Shown here: positions 14,204-24,190 of the stretch, piece by piece
Numbering within the stretch: the stretch's first letter is position 1
How the letters are laid out: every line of letters starts with the position of its first letter
Assembly (NCBI GenBank): GCA_964652585.1
Contig: CAZZDA010000007.1
Span: 1-33,366 of the forward strand
Source: CAZZDA01 sp964652585
Lineage (GTDB): Bacteria; Patescibacteriota; Patescibacteriia; UBA1544
DNA: 33,366 nt
Direction of reading: 5' to 3'
The notes under the pieces: generated by a model
What the model was told of the DNA's origin: nothing
Database searches by the model: none
What the model saw: only the letters and a program-made list of their open reading frames with translations
Position numbers and translations under genes: made by a program

Positions 14204-16781
14204 CCCGGAACGTCTTGCGCGCGCACCGCGGACAAAAAAGCGCAAAAAATCTGTCCACATGAGCAACGGACAGGCACAAGTAGTTCCAGATGGATTGTCA
14301 TCTCACCTTCTTTGTTATCAAGGAAGGTCATGTGCGGTACCTTGCCGCTCTCTGCGAAAAAGTATTACGGTTGCGGCAAATGAGAAAGTACCTGCTCCTT
14401 CCACGCATGTACTTGATCTGTCGCTGTATAAGAAGCACACTGAACAGCATGAACAGGTAAGCCAACACAAAAAAATTCGCACCTCAGTTGCTTCATTGCT
14501 TGGGAGATCGTATATCTTGCGCCTTGGTTCGCTCAATGCGCCCTCTCTTCACGTCAAGTCCTTCGGGAAACATCTTGTTGTCCCTAAAAAGCAGCAGCAC
14601 GCTATTGTACCCGAACGTTTGCCAAAGATCAGAGAGGAAAAGGGACGACAACATCTACTTGCCAGAGCAGTGCATGATGCGCCTACACCGAAGCCAGTTG
14701 AGCCTCACGAGTGGATGCCGACACAAGAAAACACTATTCGCGATGCGACACCGTGGAAAAAAAAGCGGACACAAACCCGCGGCGGCGTTACTGCGGAAAA
14801 TACGGGATATGTGATGCCGGCAATGCGTATGACGTTTGCGCGCAGTGCGCTTGCTTTTGCGAGTGTGCTTTTTGTTTTACTTCTACCATTGTACGGCATC
14901 ACCTTTCGTGAAGATTACGGTACGGTTTTGGGTGAAAGCGAAGAAGCGCTTACCGCAGTGACTACAGGGTTGGCTCATATGCAAACACTGGAATTACAAG
15001 AAGCGGCAGAGGTATTTGCGGACGCGGCGGAAGCGTTCTATGAGGCTGATACGGTATTGCGTCATGCTGCGGGATCTTTAGTAACGATATCTCGTTTTGT
15101 GCCGGGACAGGGGAGTGCGCCGGCTTCCGCGCACAATCTTTTAACCGCCGGAACATTAGTAAGTGATGTGCTCTCCACAATTACCGCAAGCGCGTCTTTA
15201 TGGTCAGAAGATATGTTCGTAACAGATGAGCTGTCACCGGAAACAACGGGAAGTGTACTGCTGAAAAGTATGAGTGCGCTCCATGAGTCGCTTCCGCGCC
15301 TTACTGAAGCGCATAATGCGCTCATGCGTGTTGATAGGGAAGATATTCCCACCGATTACCGCCCCATCTTAGAAGAGGTGCGAACAAACCTTGCTGTATT
15401 GATGCGGCACATTGCCACGCTGGATCCCTATACGACGTGGCTCTATAATTTTTTAGGATATGATGAGCCAAAGCGTTATTTGGTACTTTTTCAAAATGAT
15501 GCGGAAATAAGGGCAACAGGAGGGTTTTTAGGAAGCTACGCGCTGGTTGATATTGATCAAGGAGTTATTACGGTGAAAGAAATGCCTTCACAAGGCACGT
15601 ATGCGGTAGAAGGACAGCTTGTGGATTTTGTACAAGCACCCCCGCCTCTTCGTTTAATCAATGCACGGTGGGAATTTCAAGATGCGAACTGGCTCCCTGA
15701 TTTTCCAACAACTGCCAAAAAAGCGGCGTGGTTTTATGAGCGATCTGGTGGACCGACGGTTGACGGAGTTATCGCGCTCACACCGCAGCTTTTAGAAGAT
15801 CTATTGCGCATTATAGGACCGCTTGATCTTACCGAGGCGTATGACATGACGGTTGATGAAAACAATTTTCGCGAGGTGGCGCAGAGAACGTATGAGGGTA
15901 TGGTAGAAGACCAAGAACGCCCAAAACAAATATTAGTTGACATTGTTCCGGCATTTTTTGAGAAACTGGCGCAGCATGACCCTCGAAATCTTGCGGTAGC
16001 TTTGGCGAATGCCGCGGTTGCTGCACTGGAGCAAAAATATCTTCTTCTCTTTGACGTTGACGAGGATCAGCAGAGCTTGCTTGCGCGTTTTGGCTGGACG
16101 GGGACCATGCGCGAAACATCGGATGACTATCTTTTGGTAGTGCATAGTAATATCGGAGGAGGGAAGGTTGACCGTACAACCTCTACCAGTCATGAGCTTT
16201 CTTTGCAGCACATGGGAAGTTCTGTGCGTCATACTCTCAGTTTAACACGTACGTTGCCTGTCAAGAACGCGGAAGATAGGCAGATACTCTATGATTATGT
16301 TCGTGTCTATGTGCCGCAAGGCGCAACTTTTGTGTCTGCGGAAGGTTTTGATACTTTTTCTTCAGAGATGTTTGAGCAACCTGATGCTACTTGGTCGCAT
16401 GACACCGATCTCGAAGCACATGAGGTTATTATCTCGTATGATACAGCGAGCGGAACTGCTATCGGCTCTTCTTTCCATAAGACGTTCTTTGGGAACTGGT
16501 TGCATATTTCTCCGGGTGATACGCGCGAAGCAACGCTCGTCTATGATGTTCCGGCAACAGGCCTTGCCGAATTAACCGAAATACATGTGCAGCAGCCCTA
16601 TACGCTGTTATGGCAAAAACAACCTGGTATGTTGTCGCGTCAAGAGCTTGTGCTCGACCCCTTTCTCACTGTTCGCACGAACTGGCGCTACCCGGAGACG
16701 GGTTGGAGTGAACGAGAGGGAAGTGTTCGCTACACGGCAGAACACTCGCGCGACCGTGTCTTTGGATTTCTTTTTCAGTAA
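14169..16781 (+). CDS. DUF4012 membrane-anchored surface protein
   Basis: This 870-residue protein has a basic, probably cytoplasmic N-terminus (1 to about 217, many KK/RK pairs), one membrane segment (about 222-243: RSALAFASVLFVLLLPLYGI) and a large extracytoplasmic part. The DUF4012 core is clear at about 430-560: KRYLVLFQNDAEIRATGGFL, GSYALVDIDQG, NWLPDFPTTAKKAAWFYE and DGVIALTPQLLEDLL. DUF4012 proteins are frequent in CPR and Actinobacteria, often beside glycosyltransferases, and have no settled function. Position at the end of the glycan operon suggests a role in glycan handling or display. The ATG lies inside the preceding gene. The 220-residue cytoplasmic head is long and is not explained by the family. 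Confidence 0.85.
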   Translation: MPKKIPILIFVDPERLARAPRTKKRKKSVHMSNGQAQVVPDGLSSHLLCYQGRSCAVPCRSLRKSITVAANEKVPAPSTHVLDLSLYKKHTEQHEQVSQHKKIRTSVASLLGRSYILRLGSLNAPSLHVKSFGKHLVVPKKQQHAIVPERLPKIREEKGRQHLLARAVHDAPTPKPVEPHEWMPTQENTIRDATPWKKKRTQTRGGVTAENTGYVMPAMRMTFARSALAFASVLFVLLLPLYGITFREDYGTVLGESEEALTAVTTGLAHMQTLELQEAAEVFADAAEAFYEADTVLRHAAGSLVTISRFVPGQGSAPASAHNLLTAGTLVSDVLSTITASASLWSEDMFVTDELSPETTGSVLLKSMSALHESLPRLTEAHNALMRVDREDIPTDYRPILEEVRTNLAVLMRHIATLDPYTTWLYNFLGYDEPKRYLVLFQNDAEIRATGGFLGSYALVDIDQGVITVKEMPSQGTYAVEGQLVDFVQAPPPLRLINARWEFQDANWLPDFPTTAKKAAWFYERSGGPTVDGVIALTPQLLEDLLRIIGPLDLTEAYDMTVDENNFREVAQRTYEGMVEDQERPKQILVDIVPAFFEKLAQHDPRNLAVALANAAVAALEQKYLLLFDVDEDQQSLLARFGWTGTMRETSDDYLLVVHSNIGGGKVDRTTSTSHELSLQHMGSSVRHTLSLTRTLPVKNAEDRQILYDYVRVYVPQGATFVSAEGFDTFSSEMFEQPDATWSHDTDLEAHEVIISYDTASGTAIGSSFHKTFFGNWLHISPGDTREATLVYDVPATGLAELTEIHVQQPYTLLWQKQPGMLSRQELVLDPFLTVRTNWRYPETGWSEREGSVRYTAEHSRDRVFGFLFQ

Positions 16782-16787
16782 TATAAT
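16782..16787 (+). promoter_or_regulatory. TATAAT -10 box placed for a leaderless start
   Basis: A perfect TATAAT ends 6 nt before the ATG of the restriction-modification gene, so the transcript would begin at about the A of the start codon. The -35 region is poor (TTTGGA near 16761). There is no Shine-Dalgarno sequence. The upstream gene ends at 16781, directly before the box. Confidence 0.5.
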
Positions 16788-16793
16788 TTGAGT

Positions 16794-19700
16794 ATGTTTC
16801 ATAAAGCATTCCTTCAAAAATTGGGCTTTATTCCTAAAGATAATACAGAAGGGTTTTTTTATAAGAAATTTCCTATCGCAGGAAATTATGTACTTGGGGT
16901 TGATATTGAAGCTGGACAGCTTGACTTTGGATCTCAGATTAAGTCTGAAAGTAAAACTTCTCAAAATTTCTCACAGGAAGAAAATTTTGTAGTACTTGAA
17001 TGTGTTAATCGTCTACTTGAACAAGGATATAAACCAGAAGATATTACTTTGGAAAAAATTTATCCAACAGGACATGGAACAAGTGGAAGGCTGGATATTT
17101 TGGTGAAAAAAAACAAGAGAGCCTATTTGATGGTTGAGTGTAAAATTTGGGGACAAGAATTTGATAAAGCTTTGAAGAAATTACAAAAGGATGGTGGACA
17201 ACTCTTTACGTATTTTCAACAAGATAGAGATGCTGAATATTTAATATTATATACTTCAAATTTTGACGATACAGAAATTACTTACAAAAATGAAATCATA
17301 AAAATAGAAGATCGTTATAGAGAAGCTGGGAATGTGAAAGATTTATTTGATCGTTGGAATAAGCTCACCAAACAAAATGGTATTTTTGATGAGTGGGTAA
17401 ATGCTTATGAATTTCAGAGCAAGGCATTGACCACAAAAGATTTAAAAATTATAAAACAGGAAGACAGTAGTTTTATTTTTAATCGTTTTTTAGAAATACT
17501 TCGCCACAATGTAGTATCCGATAAACCAAATGCTTTTAATAAAATTTTCACGCTTTTTCTTTGTAAGATTATTGATGAATATAAAGGAGAGAATGAGCAG
17601 TTGGATTTTCAATGGCTTGACGGTGAAGATGATGATATTTCTTTTCAAAAGAGATTAACCGACCTTTATAAGAGAGGAATGAGAGAATTATTAGAAAAAT
17701 CGGTAAAAGATATAAGCGATGATGATTTTAATAGTAAATATGCCAACATTGATGATAGTCTTCGAAAAAAAATATTAGATGATTTTACAGAGATCCGCCT
17801 AAAAAAGAATAATGAATTTGCTTTCAAGGAAGTTTTTGACGACCCATCGTTTGAAGATAATGCGAGAGTTGTAAAAGAGGTAGTTGAACTATTACAAAGA
17901 TACCAACTTCGCTATAATCAGAAACATCAATACTTAGGCGACTTTTTTGAATTGCTTTTAACAACTGGATTAAAACAAGAATCCGGACAGTTTTTTACAC
18001 CAGTACCTGTTGCTAAATACATCATAAAAAGTTTGCCAATTAAAGAGATAATTAATGAAAAAATTATCAAAGGCAATTCAAGCGATCTATTGCCATTGAT
18101 AATTGATTATGCCGCTGGAAGCGGACACTTTTTAACGGAATCAATGGGAGATGTGCAAAATATAGTAGACACAATAGAGGAAAATAAGCTAAATTCAAAT
18201 TTAGCAAGAAAAATAAAATCATGGAAAGATGATCAATATGGTTGGGCTTTTGATTATATTTACGGAATAGAAAAAGATTATCGTCTTGTAAAAACTGCAA
18301 AAGTCAGTTGTTATTTGCATGGAGATGGACTTGCAAAAGTTATTCATGGTGACGGACTGGGAACTTTTGAAGAAGCATCTGAATATAGAGGAAAATTAAA
18401 AGAATTTGATCGCGGTTTTCCGCAAGATAATAAACAATTTGATATTGTAATTTCAAACCCACCCTATTCTGTTTCTTCTTTTAAAGGTACGCTAAACGAA
18501 GAAAGTGCGAGCAAATCTTTTGATCTTTTTTCTCGTTTAACTGACCAAAGCTCTGAAATAGAGTGTCTTTTTATTGAAAGAACCAAGCAGCTTTTAAAAG
18601 ACGGCGGAGTGGCTGGAATAATTTTGCCATCTAGTATTTTAAGCAATGTAGGAATTTACACTAATGCAAGAGAGATGTTATTAAAGTATTTTGAAATTAT
18701 TGCCATAACCGAACTTGGGTCGGGTACTTTCATGGCGACTGGCACAAATACAGTGATATTATTTTTACGTCGTCGTACAAATTATGATTGGAAAAATATT
18801 CAGTCATCGGTAGACAAATTTTTTCAAAATTATAAAGATGTTACAGTAAGTGGCATAGAAAATATCTTTTCTAAATATGTTAAACATGTTTGGGACAAAG
18901 TCAATTTTGAAGATTTTGTTTCACTTTGTCAAAATAAACCAAATAAAAAAATAAGAAAACATGACATATTCAAAGAATATGAAAAAAAAGTGAAATCTAA
19001 AAGTGAAGATGATAAACAAAAAATAATTTTGGAAGTTGAAAAGGAAAAGTTGCTTTATTTTATTCTTACTTACCCTCAAAAAGTGGTAATGGTAAAATCG
19101 GGCAAGAAAAAAGAAGAAAAAACCTTTTTGGGGTATGAGTTTAGTAACCGGCGAGGACATGAAGGTATTCACGCGATACAACGAAATAAGCTGATTGATG
19201 AGTGTACAAAAATGTTTGATCCAATAAATCAAGCAAATCCAGAAAAAGCTAGCTTTTATATCCGAAAGGCATTTTTTGACAAAGACGATTTTATTATTGC
19301 TGAATCAATGAAAAAGTATATTTCTCAAATCAGTCTTGTTAATATGATCACCTTTGATAGAATTGAATTTGAAAAAAAGATCAATATTAATGCCACAAAA
19401 AGAGTAAAAATTATTAGTAAATTTGAAAGTGTTTTTTTAGAAAATTTAGTGTCTTTTCAAAGTGGCTTATGGAAGGGCGAGAAAAAACCTTTACAAAAAA
19501 TAAAAGTTTTACGAAATACGAATTTTAAGTTGAATAATGGAAAATTAGATTATTCAGATGTTGAAGAAATAGAAGTAGAGGTGAATCAACTCAATGACAG
19601 GAAATTAGAGTATGGAGATATTATTTTAGAAAAGTCTGGTGGAAGTGACACACAAGCAATTGGACGAGTAGTTTTGTTTGATAAAAAAGAAATTGATAAA

Positions 19701-20504
19701 TATTCGTATTCTAACTTTTGTACAAGATTAAGAGTTATAAATAAAAAGGAATTAAATCCAGTATATTTGTGGTTGATGCTTAATGATTTTTACAATAAAG
19801 GAGGTACTGTTCCTTTACAGAATGGTGTCAGATTGTTAAATATTGACATGAAAGGATATAAAAAAATAAAAATTCCACTTCCACCAAAAAACGTTCAAGA
19901 AAAAATTGTGAGTGAATTAGCAAAATTGGAAAAAAGAGAAGAAAAGATTTATTTTCAAATTCAAAAATCAGAAAATAAAATAAAAAAGTTCATCAAGCCA
20001 TCATCAAAATCTGCCAAGATTAAAATTGGCGACATTTTAACTTTGGAATATGGATCAGCTTTGACTGAAGGTGACAGAATAGTCGGAGAATACCCAGTTA
20101 TGGGCTCTAATGGGATTGTTGGTTATCATAATAGTTTTAAGGTGAATGGCCCAACCATAATTGTTGGCCGCAAAGGTTCTGCTGGAAAGATAATATGGGT
20201 TGATAAAAATAATTATCCTATAGATACCACTTTTTATGTGAAGAAAATAAGCAAAGAGGTTGATTATAAATTCCTTTATTATATTTTACTTGATATTGAT
20301 CTTGAAAAATTAGCCTTAGGTGCGGGAGTTCCTGGTCTTAATAGAAACGATGTATATAGTCAAACATATAAATTACCACCTCTCGCTGAACAACAAAAAA
20401 TTGTTACTCAAATTTTAAACATAGAAGCTCAAATTTCCAATCTTCATAGGGAAATAGAAAAAAATAAAGGAGAAAAAACAAAAGCTCTCAAAGAATATCT
20501 ATAA
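16794..20504 (+). CDS. Single-chain restriction-modification enzyme (nuclease, N6-adenine methylase, two-TRD specificity module)
   Basis: The enzyme has about 1236 residues and all three activities in one chain. The ATG at 16794 is preferred over the TTG at 16788. An N-terminal PD-(D/E)xK-type nuclease is suggested by D101 (SGRLDILV) and E115-x-K117 (YLMVECKIWG). The HsdM-like methylase has motif I DYAAGSGHF (438-446) and motif IV NPPY (555-558), typical of N6-adenine enzymes, preceded by SGQFFTPVPVAKYI. The C-terminal third carries two HsdS-like target-recognition domains, each followed by a coiled helix (KIPLPPKNVQEKIVSELAKL and LPPLAEQQKIVTQIL). No helicase/translocase is present, so a type IIG (type I-like, helicase-free) enzyme is likeliest. 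AT-rich codons (AAA, ATA, AAT) contrast with both neighbours, suggesting acquisition. There is no separate methylase or controller. Confidence 0.88.
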   Translation: MFHKAFLQKLGFIPKDNTEGFFYKKFPIAGNYVLGVDIEAGQLDFGSQIKSESKTSQNFSQEENFVVLECVNRLLEQGYKPEDITLEKIYPTGHGTSGRLDILVKKNKRAYLMVECKIWGQEFDKALKKLQKDGGQLFTYFQQDRDAEYLILYTSNFDDTEITYKNEIIKIEDRYREAGNVKDLFDRWNKLTKQNGIFDEWVNAYEFQSKALTTKDLKIIKQEDSSFIFNRFLEILRHNVVSDKPNAFNKIFTLFLCKIIDEYKGENEQLDFQWLDGEDDDISFQKRLTDLYKRGMRELLEKSVKDISDDDFNSKYANIDDSLRKKILDDFTEIRLKKNNEFAFKEVFDDPSFEDNARVVKEVVELLQRYQLRYNQKHQYLGDFFELLLTTGLKQESGQFFTPVPVAKYIIKSLPIKEIINEKIIKGNSSDLLPLIIDYAAGSGHFLTESMGDVQNIVDTIEENKLNSNLARKIKSWKDDQYGWAFDYIYGIEKDYRLVKTAKVSCYLHGDGLAKVIHGDGLGTFEEASEYRGKLKEFDRGFPQDNKQFDIVISNPPYSVSSFKGTLNEESASKSFDLFSRLTDQSSEIECLFIERTKQLLKDGGVAGIILPSSILSNVGIYTNAREMLLKYFEIIAITELGSGTFMATGTNTVILFLRRRTNYDWKNIQSSVDKFFQNYKDVTVSGIENIFSKYVKHVWDKVNFEDFVSLCQNKPNKKIRKHDIFKEYEKKVKSKSEDDKQKIILEVEKEKLLYFILTYPQKVVMVKSGKKKEEKTFLGYEFSNRRGHEGIHAIQRNKLIDECTKMFDPINQANPEKASFYIRKAFFDKDDFIIAESMKKYISQISLVNMITFDRIEFEKKININATKRVKIISKFESVFLENLVSFQSGLWKGEKKPLQKIKVLRNTNFKLNNGKLDYSDVEEIEVEVNQLNDRKLEYGDIILEKSGGSDTQAIGRVVLFDKKEIDKYSYSNFCTRLRVINKKELNPVYLWLMLNDFYNKGGTVPLQNGVRLLNIDMKGYKKIKIPLPPKNVQEKIVSELAKLEKREEKIYFQIQKSENKIKKFIKPSSKSAKIKIGDILTLEYGSALTEGDRIVGEYPVMGSNGIVGYHNSFKVNGPTIIVGRKGSAGKIIWVDKNNYPIDTTFYVKKISKEVDYKFLYYILLDIDLEKLALGAGVPGLNRNDVYSQTYKLPPLAEQQKIVTQILNIEAQISNLHREIEKNKGEKTKALKEYL

Positions 20505-20519
20505 TAATTCACACTTACT

Positions 20520-22538
20520 ATGTCTTTTCCTCGCTTACAGAAACGTTCTTCTCAAGAGAAAAAAACAGTGAAGAAAAAAGAGTCTTCCGCCGCACCAAAA
20601 AACAACGGTGTCCTGCAAGATATTGATCCTCAAAAAGCGAAGCTCAAAAAAGAGTTTTTGTCAGCATATACGACAGGCAAAGGATCTCTACCTGATATGA
20701 CGCGCCTTGAAAAGGGAAGTAACAGCTTTGTCCGGCGTTTTGTTGCTCCCTTGATCGCGCTTATTCTTGTTGTTGGCGGTATAGGATATGTTGGCTACCG
20801 TATCTTTAACCAAGGATCGCTCTATCAAGGGAATAATGTGCATATAACTGTTGATGGGCCATTTGAAGCGACAGTGGGATCGTATACCACGTACACGATC
20901 ACGTATGCGAACCAGGATCGTGTTGCTTTGCGGAATATGCGGCTTGAAGTGATCTATCCCGAAGGATTTGTATATGATAGTGCGTCGCGCAAACCGTCCA
21001 ATGCAGGGCAAACGCTTTGGGAATTAGGTACGATAGAACCTCGCGAACGTCTTACGCTTACGGTGTCCGGATGGCTATGGGGCGAAGAGGATACCACAGC
21101 GGAACTTGCAGCTACGCTCACCTTTCATCCTCGCGATTTTTTGATACGTTTTACGGAAAAACGCGTACAGAGCACAAAACTTCGGGGAAGTGTCTTTGCA
21201 TTTTTGGTTGATAATGCCCCTCAGGTGCTTGTTGGCGAGGAAGTTGATTATATGATTGAGTTTGTCCGTCCGTATGATGAGAGGCCGTTTGACGAGGCGC
21301 GGCTTGTAGTTTCTACCCCCTCGCATTTTTCTCTTACGAGTAGTACGCCTACCCTTCTTGAGGATGAAAAAGGTGCGAAGTATTGGAATATACATACCTT
21401 GGAAGAGGGAGTTACTCCGGAACTGAAGGGTGTCTATACGGAAAAAAAGACCGACGAAGAAGAATCATCTGATGCGGAAGCGCCTCATCCAAATGCTCTT
21501 ACTTTTTTTGTTGAAGTGCGATCTCCTCAAGAAGAGGTGTTTGTGGTTGCCCGTACCGATGTACTTCCCGATATTGTTATAGGAGATATTTTGGCGAGCC
21601 TTATTGTTGACGGGTCTCGTGCTGAAATATCAGCGGATTTTGGCGATATACTTCCCGTAAGTCTTGTGGTGCGCAATAAAGGCGAGGCGGTTGTTGAGAG
21701 CGTGACGGTAACTTTGCGCGAAGAAGAACGAGAGGCGCAAGAGCCGTCATTTATTCTTTGGGATGCGCTTGAGACGATAACGAAAGCTGAGCGAGAAGAT
21801 GATATGCTGATCTGGACTTCACAAGAAGTGGATATTTTTGAACAACTGGAATCTGACAAAGAAAAGACACTTGATCTTACCTTGCCGCTGATGACGTGGC
21901 TTCGCTATAAGGAGCTTACTGATAGCGGCTCGTTGCCGGAATCGCGGCAGCCGCGTGTTGTACTTCAGGCGAGAGGAACGTATACGAACGATGAAGAAGG
22001 ACATACACAAACTTTTGAGAGTAATAAGGTGATCATACAGCTTTCAACGCCATTGACTGCAAAAGCAGAGGTGCGTTATTTTGATGAGGATAATATTGCG
22101 GTGGGAGCAGGTCCCCTACCTCCACGTGTTGGCGCGACAACGAGCTATCAGGTGCTTTGGATGGCAGAAACGGTATTGCATGATCTGAAAGATATTGCAA
22201 TGCGGACCACCTTGCCCGAAGGCGTTGTATGGGGTGACCGTTCTCTCGTTGATGCGGGGGATGTAGAGTTCAATCCGGTGAGCAGGCAAGTACTCTGGAG
22301 GTTGAATGCACTTCCGGTAAAGATAGGAGAGTCGCACATGTACTTTACGGTTACCGTGACCCCAACAGCCGATCAAGTAAATACGTTACTCACTCTTACG
22401 GGAGAGACAACGCTGGAAGCGACTGACGCGATAACTGGAGCGATGCTGCGCAAGAACTTTATGCCGCTCACTTCCGATCTTGAACATGACCCGGTCATAA
22501 CCGGAAAAGGTATTGTGCAGCCGAAAGAAGGTATATAA
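20520..22538 (+). CDS. Membrane-anchored DUF11-like surface protein
   Basis: This 672-residue protein has a charged cytoplasmic N-terminus (1-70), one membrane segment (about 72-96: FVAPLIALILVVGGIGYVGY) and an extracytoplasmic part made of beta-rich repeats. Each repeat starts with a pattern such as VGSYTTYTITYANQDRVALR followed by MRLEVIYPEGFVY and WELGTIEPRERLTLTV, a layout typical of DUF11/CARDB-like conserved-repeat domains; another copy runs from VGATTSYQVLWMAETVLHDL. No catalytic residues are evident, so a structural or adhesive surface role is likely. Before the restriction gene was inserted, this gene probably followed the DUF4012 gene directly, extending the surface locus. TATAAT at 20500-20505 could start a short-leader message. 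Confidence 0.8.
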   Translation: MSFPRLQKRSSQEKKTVKKKESSAAPKNNGVLQDIDPQKAKLKKEFLSAYTTGKGSLPDMTRLEKGSNSFVRRFVAPLIALILVVGGIGYVGYRIFNQGSLYQGNNVHITVDGPFEATVGSYTTYTITYANQDRVALRNMRLEVIYPEGFVYDSASRKPSNAGQTLWELGTIEPRERLTLTVSGWLWGEEDTTAELAATLTFHPRDFLIRFTEKRVQSTKLRGSVFAFLVDNAPQVLVGEEVDYMIEFVRPYDERPFDEARLVVSTPSHFSLTSSTPTLLEDEKGAKYWNIHTLEEGVTPELKGVYTEKKTDEEESSDAEAPHPNALTFFVEVRSPQEEVFVVARTDVLPDIVIGDILASLIVDGSRAEISADFGDILPVSLVVRNKGEAVVESVTVTLREEEREAQEPSFILWDALETITKAEREDDMLIWTSQEVDIFEQLESDKEKTLDLTLPLMTWLRYKELTDSGSLPESRQPRVVLQARGTYTNDEEGHTQTFESNKVIIQLSTPLTAKAEVRYFDEDNIAVGAGPLPPRVGATTSYQVLWMAETVLHDLKDIAMRTTLPEGVVWGDRSLVDAGDVEFNPVSRQVLWRLNALPVKIGESHMYFTVTVTPTADQVNTLLTLTGETTLEATDAITGAMLRKNFMPLTSDLEHDPVITGKGIVQPKEGI

Positions 22539-22542
22539 TTCC

Positions 22543-23667
22543 ATGTTCCGCATTACCAAACGATCGAAAAAATCGCAAGCTCGCACAGGGCGTCTTGTAA
22601 CACCGCACGGTGTGTTGACCACACCGTTTTTTATGCCTATTGCAACGAGAGGTTCGGTAAAATCTCTTGATACGCATGATCTTGCACGCCTCAAAACAGA
22701 GATAGTTTTAAGCAATACCTATCATCTGCTCTTGCGTCCGGGAAAAAGCTTTCTTGAACGAGTTGGGGGATTGCATACGTTTATGAAATGGAACAAACCT
22801 TTGCTTACTGACAGTGGAGGTTTTCAGGTGTTTAGCTTGGCGAAGCATCGGCGCATAACCGCAAGAGGCGTGACTTTTAAAGATCCGCAGACAGGGTCGC
22901 TCCATCTCTTAACGCCGTACAATGTCATTGCCATGCAAAAAAGCATTGGCTCGGATATTATTATGGTGCTGGATGAATGTCCGCCATATCCCGCAACGCG
23001 CTCTACGGTAAGTAAAGCAATGGAGCGAACGAGCAGTTGGGCAAAGAGTTCGCTTGCGGCATATGAGCTGCTGGGATTGCGTGAAAAAAAGAAAAGACCG
23101 CTGCTTTTTGCGATAAGCCAAGGCGGTATTTATGATGATCTTCGCGCAAAGCACGCGGCAGGGTTGTCAGAGATGCCTTTTGACGGCTATGCGATAGGCG
23201 GCTTGGCGGTAGGAGAGTCTCAGCACGCATTGCACAAAGCTGTTAAAGGAGCGGCAGCTGTTTTACCGGTACGTAAACCGCGTTATCTTATGGGCGTTGG
23301 TAAGCCTGAGGATATTGTTGTTGCGGTTACGGCGGGTGTGGATATATTTGATTGCGTTGTTCCAACGCGCGAAGCACGGCACGGAAGGATATATGCATTT
23401 TCTGATCGTACGCGCATACGTCCGAATGGGTCCTCGTCATGGTATGTACGGCACACTATATCGCAAGCTCGTTATAAGACGCGGCATAAACCTATTGACA
23501 AATTATGCCGGTGCCCCGTGTGTACCACCTATACCATGAGCTATCTTCATCATTTATTCAAAATACGCGACGGACTCGGGTTACGTCTTGCAAGCCAGCA
23601 TAATGTCTATTTTTATTTGGAGCTCATGCGTCTTTTGAGAACAATGATACGAGATGGTAGAGTGTGA
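22543..23667 (+). CDS. tgt: tRNA-guanine(34) transglycosylase
   Basis: Tgt swaps guanine 34 of Asp, Asn, His and Tyr tRNAs for a queuine precursor. The 374-residue product starts MFRITKRSKKS; an in-frame start at 22513 would overlap the previous gene and add residues not in the family. Key residues: D90 (LTDSGGFQVFS), the nucleophile D270 in VDIFDCVVPTREARHG, and the zinc ligands C322, C324, C327 (LCRCPVC) and H353 (SQHNVYF). All are intact, so it should be active. No queC, queD, queE or queF lies in the window, so precursor supply is unknown. TATATA/TATAAT hexamers lie directly before the ATG and no RBS is present. Confidence 0.95.
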   Translation: MFRITKRSKKSQARTGRLVTPHGVLTTPFFMPIATRGSVKSLDTHDLARLKTEIVLSNTYHLLLRPGKSFLERVGGLHTFMKWNKPLLTDSGGFQVFSLAKHRRITARGVTFKDPQTGSLHLLTPYNVIAMQKSIGSDIIMVLDECPPYPATRSTVSKAMERTSSWAKSSLAAYELLGLREKKKRPLLFAISQGGIYDDLRAKHAAGLSEMPFDGYAIGGLAVGESQHALHKAVKGAAAVLPVRKPRYLMGVGKPEDIVVAVTAGVDIFDCVVPTREARHGRIYAFSDRTRIRPNGSSSWYVRHTISQARYKTRHKPIDKLCRCPVCTTYTMSYLHHLFKIRDGLGLRLASQHNVYFYLELMRLLRTMIRDGRV

Positions 23668-23691
23668 TGTGCGCACAAAAATATTGTTTTA

Positions 23692-23738
23692 TGGTATACT
23701 AAAGTAACTATTAACAGTTGACAGTTCACAATTTACTC
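23692..23738 (+). promoter_or_regulatory. Extended -10 promoter with copy 2 of the ACAGTTGACA motif
   Basis: TGGTATACT (23692-23700) is an extended -10 box with no good -35. ACAGTTGACA follows at 23714-23723, 13 nt after the -10 box, then TTCACAATTTAC. The hpf promoter shows the same order (TGGTACACT, 12 nt, ACAGTTGACA). The FtsB-like gene begins at 23801, and a GCGGC/GCCGC hairpin (about 23780-23792) lies between. Confidence 0.5.
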
Positions 23739-23800
23739 ATTCGCCTTTGGTGAAATCTTGTCATTGTTACAGTTATTGTTGCGGCAAAGCCGCGCTCCCT

Positions 23801-24190
23801 ATGCAGAAGCATCCTAAAGATCAGGTTATAAAACCGGTAGTAATAGTTGTGTTAATGTTGTTTCTTATTGTGCTTACTGTGGGTTTTGTCCGGGATTTTT
23901 ATCGTAAGCAGCGAGTAGAGAAACAACTTACTGCTCTACAAACAGAAATTACGTCGCTTGAGCGCTCCAATAAAGAACTGAAAGAGTTTTTTACCTATCT
24001 TGAAAGCGAATCGTTTATTGAAGCGGAAGCAAAAACAAAAATGAATCTTAAAAAACCCGGTGAACATGTTGTTGCGGTGCAGCTTTCTCCCCCGGGAACT
24101 ACTATGCATATACCAAGCGAGGCAGTAGGCACGCGTACTGAATCTTTGCGCCAAGGATATGCACAACTGTGGTGGGAGCACTTTTTCTAA
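23801..24190 (+). CDS. FtsB/DivIC-like septum formation initiator
   Basis: The 129-residue product has a short cytoplasmic end, one membrane segment (about 12-34: PVVIVVLMLFLIVLTVGFVR) and a coiled coil (about 38-65: EKQLTALQTEITSLERSNKE), then FTYLESESFIEAEAKTKMNL, the FtsB/DivIC pattern. These bitopic proteins link early and late divisome parts. The ATG at 23801 gives a normal family start; a longer frame from 23747 would cross a GC-rich hairpin and add a Cys-rich stretch. The stop codon TAA (24188-24190) is the left target-site duplicate of the MITE that follows, so the protein end was preserved. A PPIase gene lies beyond the MITE. Confidence 0.85.
   Translation: MQKHPKDQVIKPVVIVVLMLFLIVLTVGFVRDFYRKQRVEKQLTALQTEITSLERSNKELKEFFTYLESESFIEAEAKTKMNLKKPGEHVVAVQLSPPGTTMHIPSEAVGTRTESLRQGYAQLWWEHFF

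Noticed and set aside
16794..20504. Ordinary type I restriction system
   Set aside because: There is no HsdR helicase gene beside it, and the chain already carries nuclease, methylase and two TRDs, so a helicase-free single-chain enzyme fits better.
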